Assembly: GCF_932526225.1 (NCBI RefSeq)
Contig: NC_064040.1
Span: forward strand, 16,053,994 to 16,117,993
Reading direction: 5' to 3'
Length of the DNA stretch: 64,000 nucleotides
Source: Nematostella vectensis
Taxonomy: Eukaryota; Cnidaria; Anthozoa; Actiniaria; Edwardsiidae
Each line of letters starts with the position of its first letter. Position 1 is the first letter of the stretch. Made by a program: the position numbers and the translations under genes. The notes beneath the pieces are model-generated. The model made no database searches and was not told the origin of the DNA. It saw nothing but the letters and a program-made list of their open reading frames with translations. Positions 1 to 12,089 of the stretch are shown one piece after another.

Positions 1-2
1 AC

Positions 3-761
3 TTAACTAAATGGTCAAATGATTGGCAAATGGAATTCAACGTGTCTAAGTGTCATCTGCTTTCTATCACAAACAAGCGCAAACCATCCTTGCATACTTA
101 CTCCATCAACAATAAGTCTCTATCCAAAGTTGCAGAGCAAGATTACCTTGGAGTACGCTGTTCCTCCAATCTTCGCTGGGGCCCCCACGCATCTAAAATC
201 TCGGATAAGGCAAACAAAGTTCTTGGTCTTCTTCGCAGGACTTTGAAACCATGCAGTCAGCTAGTTAAAGAGAGAGCATACTTTACCTTAGTAAGACCTA
301 TTCTTGAATACGCAGCTCCAGCTTGGAACCCTTATACTGATACCGATGTCAATCGCCTGGAACAAGTGCAAAAGAACGCTGCACGGTTCGTCACCAACAC
401 ATATGACCCGTATGCAAGTACCACAAAACTTGTTAAAGACCTATCTTGGGACACTCTTGAACAAAGACGTTTAACTAGTCAGGCTATCTTATTTTATAAA
501 TTTCATAATAGTCTTATATATGCTAAATTACCTGATCTTGTCACGCGATCAACCAGATCCACCAGGCGCAAAGAGCTGTATTATAACCAATTGCAAGCAA
601 ATACCCTAGCTTTCAACTATTCTTTTTTCGCTAGAGCCATAAGAATCTGGAATTTGCTCCCCAACGACGTCAAATCAATTAATACCCTTGCCAAGTATAA
701 GGCTGCTGTTCAGCCTGCAGTTAGATCTCTACAAGTACCTAGCTACTTGCGCAGGCTTTAG
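3..761 (+). mobile_element. LINE (non-LTR retrotransposon) reverse transcriptase, 3' end, cut by window edge
   Basis: An open frame runs from the window edge to a stop at 759-761 and encodes the C-terminal part of a LINE ORF2 reverse transcriptase. Visible hallmarks are the W-x-M-x-F-N-x-x-K-C segment near the start, the YLGV block, the RPILEYAAPAWNP block with the following LEQVQKNAARFV, and the terminal IRIWNLLPNDV. These blocks are typical of CR1/L2/Jockey-group elements; I cannot assign the clade more exactly. The endonuclease and the palm catalytic motif would lie to the left of the window. The frame carries no internal stop over about 250 codons, so the copy looks fairly young or was recently active. 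A short 3' UTR and simple-sequence DNA follow. Confidence 0.88.
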
Positions 762-783
762 ATCCCCAACCCATTAGCTGCTT

Positions 784-1200
784 AGTTTGTTTGTTTATTT
801 ATTATTCATTCATTTATTTATTTATTTAGCTATTTATCTATTTATTATTTATGTATTTAGCTATTTATCTATATCATTTATCTGCAATTAGATTTAAAGT
901 GCATGTTACTTGTGTTAGCATTTAGATCCTCAATGGTCCTTTCCCCTTGTGGCGTTCTGTGCTTCTGTCTACGCCGGAGTCCTCTGCAATGCTTTGTTGA
1001 AGCGGTTGCGAGTGATTCTGGTGTGGATGGGGGTGTGGAGCGCCGTAGGGGGAAGGGTCCATTAAATATTTCGTTTGTCTGCTTGTTATTCACTACTAAT
1101 TTATTTATTTGTTTATTACCTATTTGTCTCAAGTATCTATCCTGTTTTCTTATTTTATCTATTTACTTATTTATTTATTTATTTACTTATTTATACATTG
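784..1200. repeat. TTTA-rich simple sequence with an imperfect inverted repeat, downstream of the LINE
   Basis: Positions 784-890 and 1083-1200 are built of TTTA/TTAT-like short repeats. Between them, 932-954 and 1041-1063 form an imperfect inverted repeat of about 23 bp around a GC-richer 86-bp loop. This may be the LINE 3' tail or a separate short element. I see no credible coding sequence. Confidence 0.6.
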
Positions 1201-1214
1201 ATGTTTGTTTTTGC

Positions 1215-1311
1215 TACAGTTACTCTTTAATACTCTTTGTATCATAATTATACAATAATTACAATATTTACTTATACAGTTACTCTTTAATACTCTTTGT
1301 ATCATAATTAT
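1215..1311. repeat. Direct repeat of 37 bp, period 60
   Basis: The segment at 1215-1251 recurs at 1275-1311 essentially unchanged. It lies just left of the tRNA array and is unrelated to the array unit. Confidence 0.85.
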
Positions 1312-2868
1312 TCGTTATTATTTGAGCAATACTTATTGTAATTATTTTAGCTCTATATGCCTCCTAGTATTAGCGAAAGCTACTTATAGGAGTAACAAAT
1401 CGAAGTATCGAAGTATCGAAGTGTCATTTGACGTCATCATATTGTACCCCATAGGCAAAAAAAAAATGTTTCCGCCCAGGCCCGAACTGGGGACCTTCTG
1501 CGTGTTAGGCAGACATGATAACCACTACACTACGGAAACTTCACGATTATCTCTCCTATTAAATGTGGTGTCATTTGATGTCATCATATTGTACCCCATC
1601 CTAAAACAAAAAATAACAAAATATTTCCTCCCAAGCTCCCTAATTAAATTCGGTTTTATTCGATGTCATCATATGGATGCACCAACGGCAAAAAATTTAA
1701 ATAATGTTTCCGCCCAGGCTCGAGCAGGGGACATTTTGCGTGTGAGGCAGACGTGATAACCACTACACTACGAAAACTTTACGACTTTCTCCCATATTAA
1801 ATGCGGTGTCATTTGACGTCATCATATTGTACACCATCCGCAAAAAAAAAAAATAATGTTTCCGCCCAGGCTGGAACTGGGGACCTTCTGCGTGTTAGGC
1901 AGACGTGATCACCACTACACTACAGACACTTCACGATTTTCTCTCCTAATAAATGCAGTGTCATTTGATGTCATCATATTGTACCCCATCCGCAAAAAAA
2001 TAAATAACAAAACGTTTCCGCCTAGGCTCGAACTGGGGACCTTCTGTGTGTAAAGCAGACGTGATAACCACTACACTACGGAAACTTTACGATAATCTCT
2101 CATATTAAATGCGGTGTCATTTGATGTCATCATATTGTACCCCATCCGCAAAAAATATATATATATATATTCCCGCCCAGGCTCCCTAATTAAATGCGGT
2201 TGCATTAGATGTCATCATATGGATGCACCAACGGCAAAAAATTAAAATAATGTTTCCGCCCAGGCTCGAACAGGTGACCTTCTGCGTGTGAGGCAGACGT
2301 GATAACCACTACACTACGGAAACTTCACGATTATCTCTCCTATTAAATGCGGTGTCATTTGATGTCATCATATTGTACCCCATCCGCAAAAAAAAAATAT
2401 AACAAAATGTTTCCTCCCAGCCTCGAACTGGGGACCTTCTGCGTGTAATGCAGACGTGATAACCACTGCACTACGGAAACTTCACGATTTTCTCTCCTAT
2501 TAAATGCGGTGTCATTTGATGTCATCATATTGTACCCCATCCGCAAAAAAAATATAACAAAATGTTTCCTCCCAGCCTCGAACTGGGGACCTTCTGCGTG
2601 TAAAGCAGACGTGATAACCACTGCACTACGGAAACTTCACGATTTTCTCTCCTATTAAATGCGGTTTTATTCGATGTCATCATATGGATGCACAAACGGC
2701 AAAAAAATTAAAATAATGTTTCGCCCAGGCTCGAACTGGGGACCTTCTGCGTGTAAAGCAGACGTGATAACCACTACACTACGGAAACTTCACGATTTTC
2801 TATCCTATTAAATGCGGTGTCATTTGATGTCATCATATTGTACCCCATCCGCAAAAAAAATAATAAAA

Positions 2869-2941
2869 TGTTTCCGCCCAGGCTCGAACTGGGGACCTTC
2901 TGCGTGTTAGGCAGACGTGATAACCACTACACTACGGAAAC
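2869..2941 (-). tRNA. tRNA-Val(AAC), representative intact copy
   Basis: All four stems pair. The acceptor is GTTTCCG/CGGAAAC, the anticodon loop is CTAACAC with anticodon AAC (34-36), and the T-loop is TTCGAGC. The discriminator is A. The body matches the general animal tRNA-Val(AAC) consensus except for the anticodon stem (TCTGC/GCAGA rather than TTCGC/GCGAA). TTTTATTATTTTTTTT follows as terminator. Confidence 0.95.
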
Positions 2942-4500
2942 TTCACAATTTTCTCTCCTATTAAATTCGTTTTCATTCGATGTCATCATATCGATGCAGC
3001 AACGGCAAAGGAATTTAAAAAATGTCCCGGCGGGGCTCGAACTTGGGACCTTCTTCGTGTAAAGCAGACGTGATCAACACTACACTACGGAAACTTCACG
3101 ACTTTCTCCCCTATTAAATGCGGTGTCATTTGACGTTATCATATTGTACCCCATTGGCAAAAAAAAAATGTTTCCGCCCAGGCTCGAACTGGGGACCTTC
3201 TGAGTGTTAGGCAGACGTGATAACCACTACACTACGGAAACTTCACGATTATCTCTCCTATTAAATGCGGTGTCATTTGATGTCATCATATTGTACCCCA
3301 TCATAAAAAAAAATAACAAAATGTATCCGCCGAGGCTTGAACTGGGGACCTTCTGCGTGTAAAGCAGACGTGATAACCACTACACTAAGGAAACTTCACG
3401 ATTTTCTCTCCTTTTAAATGCGGTATCATTTGATGTCATCATATTGTACCCCATCCGCAAAAAAAAATAACAAAATGTTTCCGCCCAGGCTCGAACTGGG
3501 GACCTTCTGCGTGTAAAGCAGACGTGATAACCACTACACTACAAAAACTTCACGATTATCTCTCCTATTAAATGTGTTGTAATTTGATGTCATCATATTG
3601 TAACCCTTCCGCAAAAAAAAATAACAAAATTTTTCCTCCCAGGCTCCCTAATTAAATTCGGTTTTATTCGATGTCATCATATGGATGCACCAAAGGCAAA
3701 AGATTTAAATAATGATTCCGCCCAGGCTCGAACTGGGGACCTTCTGCGTGTAAAGCAGACGTGATAACCACTACACTACGGAAACTTCACTATTATCTCT
3801 CCTATTAAATGCGGTGTCATTTGATGTCATCATATTGTACCCCATCCGTAAAAAAAAATATATATATATATATATTTCAGCCCAGGCTCCCTAATTAAAT
3901 GCGGTTACATCCGATGTCATCATATGGATGCACCAACGGCAAAAAATTAAAATAATGATTCCGCCCAGGCTCGAACTGGGGACCTTCTGCGTGTAAAGCA
4001 GACGTGATAACCACTACACTACGGAAACTTCACGATTTTCTCTCCTATTAAATGCGGTGTCATTTGATGTCATCATATTGTACCCCATCCGCAAAAAAAA
4101 TAATAAAATGTTTCCGCCCAGGCTCGAACTGGGGACCTTCTGCGTGTTAGGCAGACGTGATAACTACTACACTACGGAAACTTCACAATTTTCTCTCCTA
4201 ATAAATTCGTTTTCATTCGATGCCATCATATCGATGCACCAACCGCAAAAAAAATTAAAAAATGTCCCGGCGGAGCTCGAACTTGGGACCTATTCTGCGT
4301 GTGAAGCAAACTTGATAAAAACTACACTACGGAAACTTCACGATTAACTCTCCTATTAAATGTGGTGTCATTTGATGTCATCATATTGTACCCCATCCGC
4401 AAAAAAAAATAACAAAATACTTCCGCCAAGGCTCCCTAATTAAATGCGGTTTTACTCGATGTCATCATATGGATGCACCAACAACAAAAAATTTAAATAA

Positions 4501-4573
4501 TGTTTCCGCCCAGGCTCGAACTGGGGACCTTCTGCGTGTGAGGCAGACGTGATAACCACTACACTACGGAAAC
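4501..4573 (-). tRNA. tRNA-Val(CAC), representative intact copy
   Basis: Same body with anticodon loop CTCACAC (anticodon CAC). This copy has a paired T-stem; many other CAC copies (for example 2251, 6132, 10325) carry T at position 52 opposite T62, which weakens the T-stem. Confidence 0.93.
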
Positions 4574-4654
4574 TTCACGATTATCTCTCCTATTAAATGC
4601 GGTGTCATTTGATGTCATCATATTGTACCCCATCCGCAAAAACAAATAACAAAA

Positions 4655-4727
4655 TGTTTCCGCCCAGGCTCGAACTGGGGACCTTCTGCGTGTAAAGCAG
4701 ACGTGATAACCACTACACTACGGAAAC
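4655..4727 (-). tRNA. tRNA-Val(TAC), representative intact copy
   Basis: Same body as the AAC form, with anticodon loop TTTACAC (anticodon TAC). All stems pair, discriminator A, and TTTTG plus a T-run follows. TAC is the commonest anticodon of the array. Confidence 0.95.
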
Positions 4728-5499
4728 TTCACGATTTTCTCTCCTATTAAATGCGGTGTCATTTGATGTCATCATATTGTACACCATCCGCAAAAAAAAT
4801 AACAAAATATTTCCTCCCAAGCTACCTAATTAAATTCGGTTTTATTCGATGTCATCATATGGATGCACCAACGCCAAAAAAATTTAAATAATGTTTCCGC
4901 CCAGGCTCGAACTGGGGACCTTCTGCGTGTTAGGCAGACGTGATAACTACTACACTACGGAAACTTCACAATTTTCTCTCCTAATAAATTCGTTTTCATT
5001 CGATGTCATCATATCGATGCACCAACGGCAAAAAATTTAAATAATGTTTCCGCCCAGGTTCGAACTGGGGACCTTCTGCGTGTAAAGCAGACGTGATAAC
5101 CACTACACTACGGAAACTTCACAATTTTCTCTCCTATTAAATTCGTTTTCATTCGATGTCATCATATCGATGCACCAACGGCAAAAAAATTTAAAAAATG
5201 TCCTGGCGGGGCTCGAACTTGGGACCTTCTGCGTGTAAAGCAGACATGATAAACACTACACTACGGAAACTTCACGACTTTCTCCCCTATTATTTGCGGT
5301 GTCATTTGACGTCATCATATTGTACCCCATAGGCAAAAAAAAAAATGTTTCCGCCCAGGCCCGAACTGGGGACCTTCTGCGTGTTAGGCAGACATGATAA
5401 CCACTACACTACGGAAACTTCACGATTATCTCTAATATTAAATGTGGTATCATTTGATGTCATCATATTGTACCCCTTCCGCAAAAAAAAAATAACAAA

Positions 5500-5519
5500 A
5501 TATTTCCTCCCAAGCTCCC
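5500..5519 (-). pseudogene. tRNA 3' stub, representative of about 38 in the array
   Basis: Only the last 15-19 nt of the tRNA (acceptor 3' strand and part of the T-arm) remain, fused at a constant point (CTCCCTAATTAAAT or CTACCTAATTAAAT) to a spacer. Others lie near 1620, 2168, 3631, 3873, 4418, 4808, 6049, 7205, 7447, 8146, 9300, 9541, 10244, 11546, 12404, 13251, 14111, 15417, 16113, 16502, 17192, 18501, 18743, 19439, 19829, 20688, 21999, 22540, 22930, 23620, 24011, 24701, 26471, 26756, 27608, 27894 and 28899. Eleven or so are preceded by an (AT)n run. The common breakpoint points to one or few deletions spread by unit amplification. Confidence 0.85.
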
Positions 5520-5738
5520 TGATTAAATTCGGTTTTATTCGATGTCATCATATGGATGCACCAACGGCAAAAAAATTAAATAATGTTTCCGCCCAGGCTC
5601 GAGCAGGGGACATTTTGCGTGTGAGGCAGACGTGATAACCACTACACTACGAAAACTTTACGACTTTCTCACATATTAAATGCGGTGTCATTTGACGTCA
5701 TCATATTGTACCCCATCCGCAAAAAAAAAAAAAAATAA

Positions 5739-7753
5739 TGTTTCCGCCCAGGCTCGAACTGGGGACCTTCTGCGTGTTAGGCAGACGTGATAACCACTAC
5801 ACTACGGACACTTCACGATTTTCTCTCCTATTAAATGCAGTGTCATTTGATGTCATCATATTGTACCCCATCCGCAAAAAAAAAATAACAAAACGTTTCC
5901 GCCTAGGCTCGAACTGGGGACCTTCTGTGTGTAAAGCAGACGTGATAACCACTACACTACGGAAACTTTACGATTATCTCTCCTATTAAATGCGGTGTAA
6001 TTTGATGTCATCATATTGTACCCCATCCGCAAAAAATATATATATATATATTCCCGCCCAGGCTCCCTAATTAAATGCGGTTGCATTCGATGTCATCATA
6101 TGGATGCACCAACGGCAAAAAATTAAAATAATGTTTCCGCCCAGGCTCGAACAGGGGACCTTCTGCGTGTGAGGCAGACGTGATAACCACTACACTACGG
6201 AAACTTCACGATTATCTCTCCTATTAAATGCGGTGTCATTTGATGTCATCATATTGTACCCCATCCGCAAAAAAAATATAACAAAATGTTTCCTCCCAGC
6301 CTCGAACTGGGGACATTCTGCGTGTAAAGCAGACGTGATAACCACTGCACTACGGAAACTTCACGATTTTCTCTCCTATTAAATGCGGTGTCATTTGATG
6401 TCATCATATTGTACCCCATCCGCAAAAAAAATATAACAAAATGTTTAGTCCCATCCTCGAACTGGGGACCTTCTGCGTGTAAAGCAGACGTGATAACCAC
6501 TGCACTACGGAAACTTCACGATTTTCTCTCCTATTAAATGCTGTTTTATTCGATGTCATCATATGGATGCACAAACGGCAAAAAAATTAAAATAATGTTC
6601 CGCCCAGGCTCGAACTGGGGACCTTCTACGTGTAAAGCAGACGTGATAACCACTACACTACGGAAACTTCACGATTTTCTATCCTATTAAATGCGGTGTC
6701 ATTTGATGTCATCATATTGTACCCCATCCGCAAAAAAAAAAATAATAAAATGTTTCCGCCCAGGCTCGAACTGGGGACCTTCTGCGTGTTAGGCAGACGT
6801 GATAACCACTACACTACGGAAACTTCACGACTTTCTCCCCTATTAAATGCGGTGTCATTTGACGTCATCATATTGTACCCCATAGGCAAAAAAAAAATGT
6901 TTCCGCCCAGGCTCGAACTGGGGACCTTCTGCGTGTGAGGCAGACGTGATAACCACTACACTACGGAAACTTCACGATTATCTCTCCTATTAAATGCGGT
7001 GTCATTTGATGTCATCATATTGTACCCCATCCTAAAAAAAAATAACAAAATGTATCCGCCGAGGCTCGAACTGGGGACCTTCTGCGTGTAAAGCAGACGT
7101 GATAACCACTACACTAAGGAAACTTCACGATTTTCTCTCCTTTTAAATGCGGTGTCATTTGATGTCATCATATTGTACCCCATCCGCAAAAAAAAAATAA
7201 CAAAATGTTTCCGCCCAGGCTCCCTAATTAAATTCGGTTTTATTCGATGTCATCATATGGATGCACCAACGGCAAAAGATTTAAATAATGTTTTCGCCCA
7301 GGCTCGAACTGGGGACCTTCTGCGTGTAAAGCAGACGTGATAACCACTACACTACGGAAACTTCACTATTATCTCTCCTATTAAATGCGGTGTCATTTGA
7401 TGTCATCTTATTGTACCCCATCCGTAAAAAATAAATATATATATATTTCAGCCCAGGCTCCCTAATTAAATGCGGTTACATCCGATGTCATCATATGGAT
7501 GCACCAACGGCAAAAAATTAAAATAATTATTCCGCCCAGGCTCGAACTGGGGACCTTCTGCGTTTAAAGCAGACGTGATAACCACTACACTACGGAAACT
7601 TCATGATTATCTCTCCTATTAAATGCGGTGTCATTTGATGTCATCATATTGTACCCCATCCGCAAAAAAAAATAACAAAATGTTTCCGCCCAGGCTCGAA
7701 CTGGGGACCTTCTGCGTGTAAAGCAGACGTGATAACCACTACACTACGGAAAC
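5739..7753 (-). tRNA. tRNA-Val array block B, 12 units: higher-order repeat copy 1
   Basis: Left edges and anticodons: 5739 AAC, 5894 TAC, 6132 CAC, 6287 TAC, 6442 TAC, 6596 TAC, 6751 AAC, 6898 CAC, 7051 TAC, 7289 TAC, 7527 TAA, 7681 TAC. The block of 12 genes is followed directly by a near-identical copy displaced by 2,095-2,096 bp. Unit 6596 lacks one T of the acceptor, unit 6442 has an altered acceptor 3' strand, and unit 7527 carries a Leu-type anticodon. Confidence 0.9.
7527..7599 (-). tRNA. tRNA-Val-like body with anticodon TAA (Leu codon UUA)
   Basis: The anticodon loop is TTTAAAC, so base 36 is A instead of C and the anticodon becomes TAA. The acceptor 3' strand is CGGAATA, leaving the first two acceptor pairs broken. 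The D-arm and T-arm are intact. Given the acceptor damage and the loss of C36, a pseudogene is more likely than a working suppressor-like tRNA. Confidence 0.85.
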
Positions 7754-7834
7754 TTCACGATTTTCTCTCCTATTAAATGCGGTGTCATTTGATGTCATCA
7801 TATTGTACCCCATCCGCAAAAAAAAATAATAAAA

Positions 7835-9848
7835 TGTTTCCGCCCAGGCTCGAACTGGGGACCTTCTGCGTGTTAGGCAGACGTGATAACCACTACACTA
7901 CGGACACTTCACGATTTTCTCTCCTATTAAATGCAGTGTCATTTGATGTCATCATATTGTACCCCATCCGCAAAAAAAAAATAACAAAACGTTTCCGCCT
8001 AGGCTCGAACTGGGGACCTTCTGTGTGTAAAGCAGACGTGATAACCACTACACTACGGAAACTTTACGATTATCTCTCCTATTAAATGCGGTGTAATTTG
8101 ATGTCATCATATTGTACCCCATCCGCAAAAAATATATATATATATATTCCCGCCCAGGCTCCCTAATTAAATGCGGTTGCATTCGATGTCATCATATGGA
8201 TGCACCAACGGCAAAAAATTAAAATAATGTTTCCGCCCAGGCTCGAACAGGGGACCTTCTGCGTGTGAGGCAGACGTGATAACCACTACACTACGGAAAC
8301 TTCACGATTATCTCTCCTATTAAATGCGGTGTCATTTGATGTCATCATATTGTACCCCATCCGCAAAAAAAATATAACAAAATGTTTCCTCCCAGCCTCG
8401 AACTGGGGACATTCTGCGTGTAAAGCAGACGTGATAACCACTGCACTACGGAAACTTCACGATTTTCTCTCCTATTAAATGCGGTGTCATTTGATGTCAT
8501 CATATTGTACCCCATCCGCAAAAAAAATATAACAAAATGTTTCCTCCCATCCTCGAACTGGGGACCTTCTGCGTGTAAAGCAGACGTGATAACCACTGCA
8601 CTACGGAAACTTCACGATTTTCTCTCCTATTAAATGCTGTTTTATTCGATGTCATCATATGGATGCACAAACGGCAAAAAAATTAAAATAATGTTCCGCC
8701 CAGGCTCGAACTGGGGACCTTCTACGTGTAAAGCAGACGTGATAACCACTACACTACGGAAACTTCACGATTTTCTATCCTATTAAATGCGGTGTCATTT
8801 GATGTCATCATATTGTACCCCATCCGCAAAAAAAAAATAATAAAATGTTTCCGCCCAGGCTCGAACTGGGGACCTTCTGCGTGTTAGGCAGACGTGATAA
8901 CCACTACACTACGGAAACTTCACGACTTTCTCCCCTATTAAATGCGGTGTCATTTGACGTCATCATATTGTACCCCATAGGCAAAAAAAAAATGTTTCCG
9001 CCCAGGCTCGAACTGGGGACCTTCTGCGTGTGAGGCAGACGTGATAACCACTACACTACGGAAACTTCACGATTATCTCTCCTATTAAATGCGGTGTCAT
9101 TTGATGTCATCATATTGTACCCCATCCTAAAAAAAAATAACAAAATGTATCCGCCGAGGCTCGAACTGGGGACCTTCTGCGTGTAAAGCAGACGTGATAA
9201 CCACTACACTAAGGAAACTTCACGATTTTCTCTCCTTTTAAATGCGGTGTCATTTGATGTCATCATATTGTACCCCATCCGCAAAAAAAAAATAACAAAA
9301 TGTTTCCGCCCAGGCTCCCTAATTAAATTCGGTTTTATTCGATGTCATCATATGGATGCACCAACGGCAAAAGATTTAAATAATGTTTTCGCCCAGGCTC
9401 GAACTGGGGACCTTCTGCGTGTAAAGCAGACGTGATAACCACTACACTACGGAAACTTCACTATTATCTCTCCTATTAAATGCGGTGTCATTTGATGTCA
9501 TCTTATTGTACCCCATCCGTAAAAAATAAATATATATATATTTCAGCCCAGGCTCCCTAATTAAATGCGGTTACATCCGATGTCATCATATGGATGCACC
9601 AACGGCAAAAAATTAAAATAATTATTCCGCCCAGGCTCGAACTGGGGACCTTCTGCGTTTAAAGCAGACGTGATAACCACTACACTACGGAAACTTCATG
9701 ATTATCTCTCCTATTAAATGCGGTGTCATTTGATGTCATCATATTGTACCCCATCCGCAAAAAAAAATAACAAAATGTTTCCGCCCAGGCTCGAACTGGG
9801 GACCTTCTGCGTGTAAAGCAGACGTGATAACCACTACACTACGGAAAC
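7835..9848 (-). tRNA. tRNA-Val array block C, 12 units: higher-order repeat copy 2
   Basis: Left edges and anticodons: 7835 AAC, 7990 TAC, 8228 CAC, 8383 TAC, 8538 TAC, 8692 TAC, 8846 AAC, 8993 CAC, 9146 TAC, 9384 TAC, 9622 TAA, 9776 TAC. Order, spacing and even private changes (the acceptor deletion at 8692, the TAA anticodon at 9622) match block B, so this is a recent tandem duplication. Confidence 0.9.
9622..9694 (-). tRNA. tRNA-Val-like body with anticodon TAA, copy 2
   Basis: Duplicate of the 7527 unit within the 2,095-bp repeat, with the same TTTAAAC loop and acceptor mismatches. Confidence 0.85.
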
Positions 9849-9929
9849 TTCACGATTTTCTCTCCTATTAAATGCGGTGTCATTTGATGTCATCATATTG
9901 TACCCCATCCGCAAAAAAAAATAATAAAA

Positions 9930-12009
9930 TGTTTCCGCCCAGGCTCGAACTGGGGACCTTCTGCGTGTTAGGCAGACGTGATAACCACTACACTACGGAC
10001 ACTTCACGATTTTCTCTCCTATTAAATGCAGTGTCATTTGATGTCATCATATTGTACCCCATCCGCAAAAAAAAAATAACAAAACGTTTCCGCCTAGGCT
10101 CGAACTGGGGACCTTCTGTGTGTAAAGCAGACGTGATAACCACTACACTACGGAAACTTTACGATTATCTCTCCTATTAAATGCGGTGTCATTTGATGTC
10201 ATCATATTGTACCCCATCCGCAAAAAATATATATATATATATATTCCCGCACAGGCTCCCTAATTAAATGCGGCTGCATTCGATGTCATCATATGGATGC
10301 ACCAACGGCAAAAAATTAAAATAATGTTTCCGCCCAGGCTCGAACAGGGGACCTTCTGCGTGTGAGGCAGACGTGATAACCACTACACTACGGAAACTTC
10401 ACGATTTTCTCTCCTATTAAATGCGGTGTCATTTGATGTCATCATATTGTACCCCATCCGCAAAAAAAATATAACAAAATGTTTCCTCCCAGCCTCGAAC
10501 TGGGGACCTTCTGCGTGTAAAGCAGACGTGATAACCACTGCACTACGGAAACTTCACGATTTTCTCTCCTATTAAATGCGGTTTTATTCGATGTCATCAT
10601 ATGGATGCACAAACGGCAAAAAAAATAAAATAATGTTCCGCCCAGGCTCGAACTGGGGACCTTCTGCGTGTAAAGCAGACGTGATAACCACTACACTACG
10701 GAAACTTCACGATTTTCTATCCTATTAAATGCGGTGTCATTTGATGTCATCATATTGTACCCCATCCGCAAAAAAAATAATAAAATGTTTCCGCCCAGGC
10801 TCGAACTGGGGACCTTCTGCGTGTTAGTCAGACGTGATAACCACTACACTACGGAAACTTCACAATTTTCTCTCCTATTAAATTCGTTTTCATTCGATGT
10901 CATCATATCGATGCACCAACGGCAAAGGAATTTAAAAAATGTCAAAGCGGGGCTCGAACTTGGGACCTTCTTCGTGTAAAGCAGACGTGATAAACACTAC
11001 ACTACGGAAACTTCACGACTTTCTCCCCTATTAAATGCGGTGTCATTTGACGTCATCATATTGTACCCCATAGGCAAAAAAAAAATGTTTCCGCCCAGGC
11101 TAGAACTGGGGACCTTCTGCGTGTTAGGCAGACGTGATAACCACTACACTACGGAAACTTCACGATTATCTCTCCTATTAAATGCGGTGTCATTTGATGT
11201 CATCATATTGTACCCCATCCTAAAAAAAAATAACAAAATGTATCCGCCGATTCTCGAACTGGGGACCTTCTGCGTGTAAAGCAGACGTGATAACCACTAC
11301 AATAAGGAAACTTCACGATTTTCTCTCCTTTTAAATGCGGTGTCATTTGATGTCATCATATTGTACCCCATCCGAAAAAAAAAATAACAAAATGTTTCCG
11401 CCCAGGCTCGAACTGGGGACCTTCTGCGTGTAAAGCAGACTTGATAACCACTACACTACGGAAACTTCACGATTTTCTCTCCTATTAAATGCGGTGTCAT
11501 TTGATGTCATCATTTTGTACACCATCCGCAAAAAAAATAACAAAATATTTCTTCCCAAGCTACCTAATTAAATTCGGTTTTATTCGATGTCATCATATGG
11601 ATGCACCATCGCCAAAAAAATTTAAATAATGTTTCCGCCCAGGCTCGAACTGGGGACCTTCTGCGTGTTAGGCAGACGTGATAACTACTACACTACGGAA
11701 ACTTCACAATTTTCTCTCCTAATAAATTCGTTTTCATTCGATGTCATCATATCGATGCACCAACGGCAAAACAATTAAATAATGTTTCCGCCCAGGTTCG
11801 AACTGGGGACCTTCTGCGTGTAAAGCAGACGTGATAACCACTACACTACGGAAACTTCACAATTTTCTCTCCTATTAAATTCGTTTTCATTCGATGTCAT
11901 CATATCGATGCACCAACGGCAAAAAAATTTAAATAATGTTTCCGCCCATGCTCGAGCAGGGGACATTTTGCGTGTTAGGCAGACGTGATAACCACTACAC
12001 TACGGAAAC
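9930..12009 (-). tRNA. tRNA-Val array block D, 13 units
   Basis: Left edges and anticodons: 9930 AAC, 10085 TAC, 10325 CAC, 10480 TAC, 10634 TAC, 10786 AAC, 10940 TAC, 11086 AAC, 11239 TAC, 11393 TAC, 11630 AAC, 11783 TAC, 11937 AAC. The block opens like block C, then departs from it. Units 10786 (anticodon-stem base 31 changed to A) and 10940 (acceptor 3' strand altered) mark a sub-family that recurs in blocks E, F and H. Confidence 0.9.
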
Positions 12010-12089
12010 TTTACGACTTTCTCCCATATTAAATGCGGTGTCATTTGAAGTCATCATATTGTACCCCATCCGCAAAAAAAAAATAATAA

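Larger units (their letters stand above)
1467..5656 (-). tRNA. tRNA-Val array block A, 24 units
   Basis: Left edges and anticodons: 1467 AAC, 1705 CAC, 1857 AAC, 2013 TAC, 2251 CAC, 2408 TAC, 2563 TAC, 2717 TAC, 2869 AAC, 3023 TAC, 3169 AAC, 3322 TAC, 3476 TAC, 3713 TAC, 3956 TAC, 4109 AAC, 4263 CAC, 4501 CAC, 4655 TAC, 4892 AAC, 5045 TAC, 5199 TAC, 5346 AAC, 5584 CAC. Each is 72-74 nt. Units at 3023, 4263 and 5199 are divergent (altered acceptor 3' strand, loss of the D-loop GG) and are probable pseudo-tRNAs. Units 2013 and 1857 show single acceptor or stem mismatches. Confidence 0.9.

Noticed and set aside
2355-2621. Minus-strand frames starting MVITSALHAEGPQFEAGR
   Set aside because: These are sense-strand translations of tRNA-Val bodies (CACGTCTGC...CCAGTTCGAG), repeated wherever two TAC units are adjacent.
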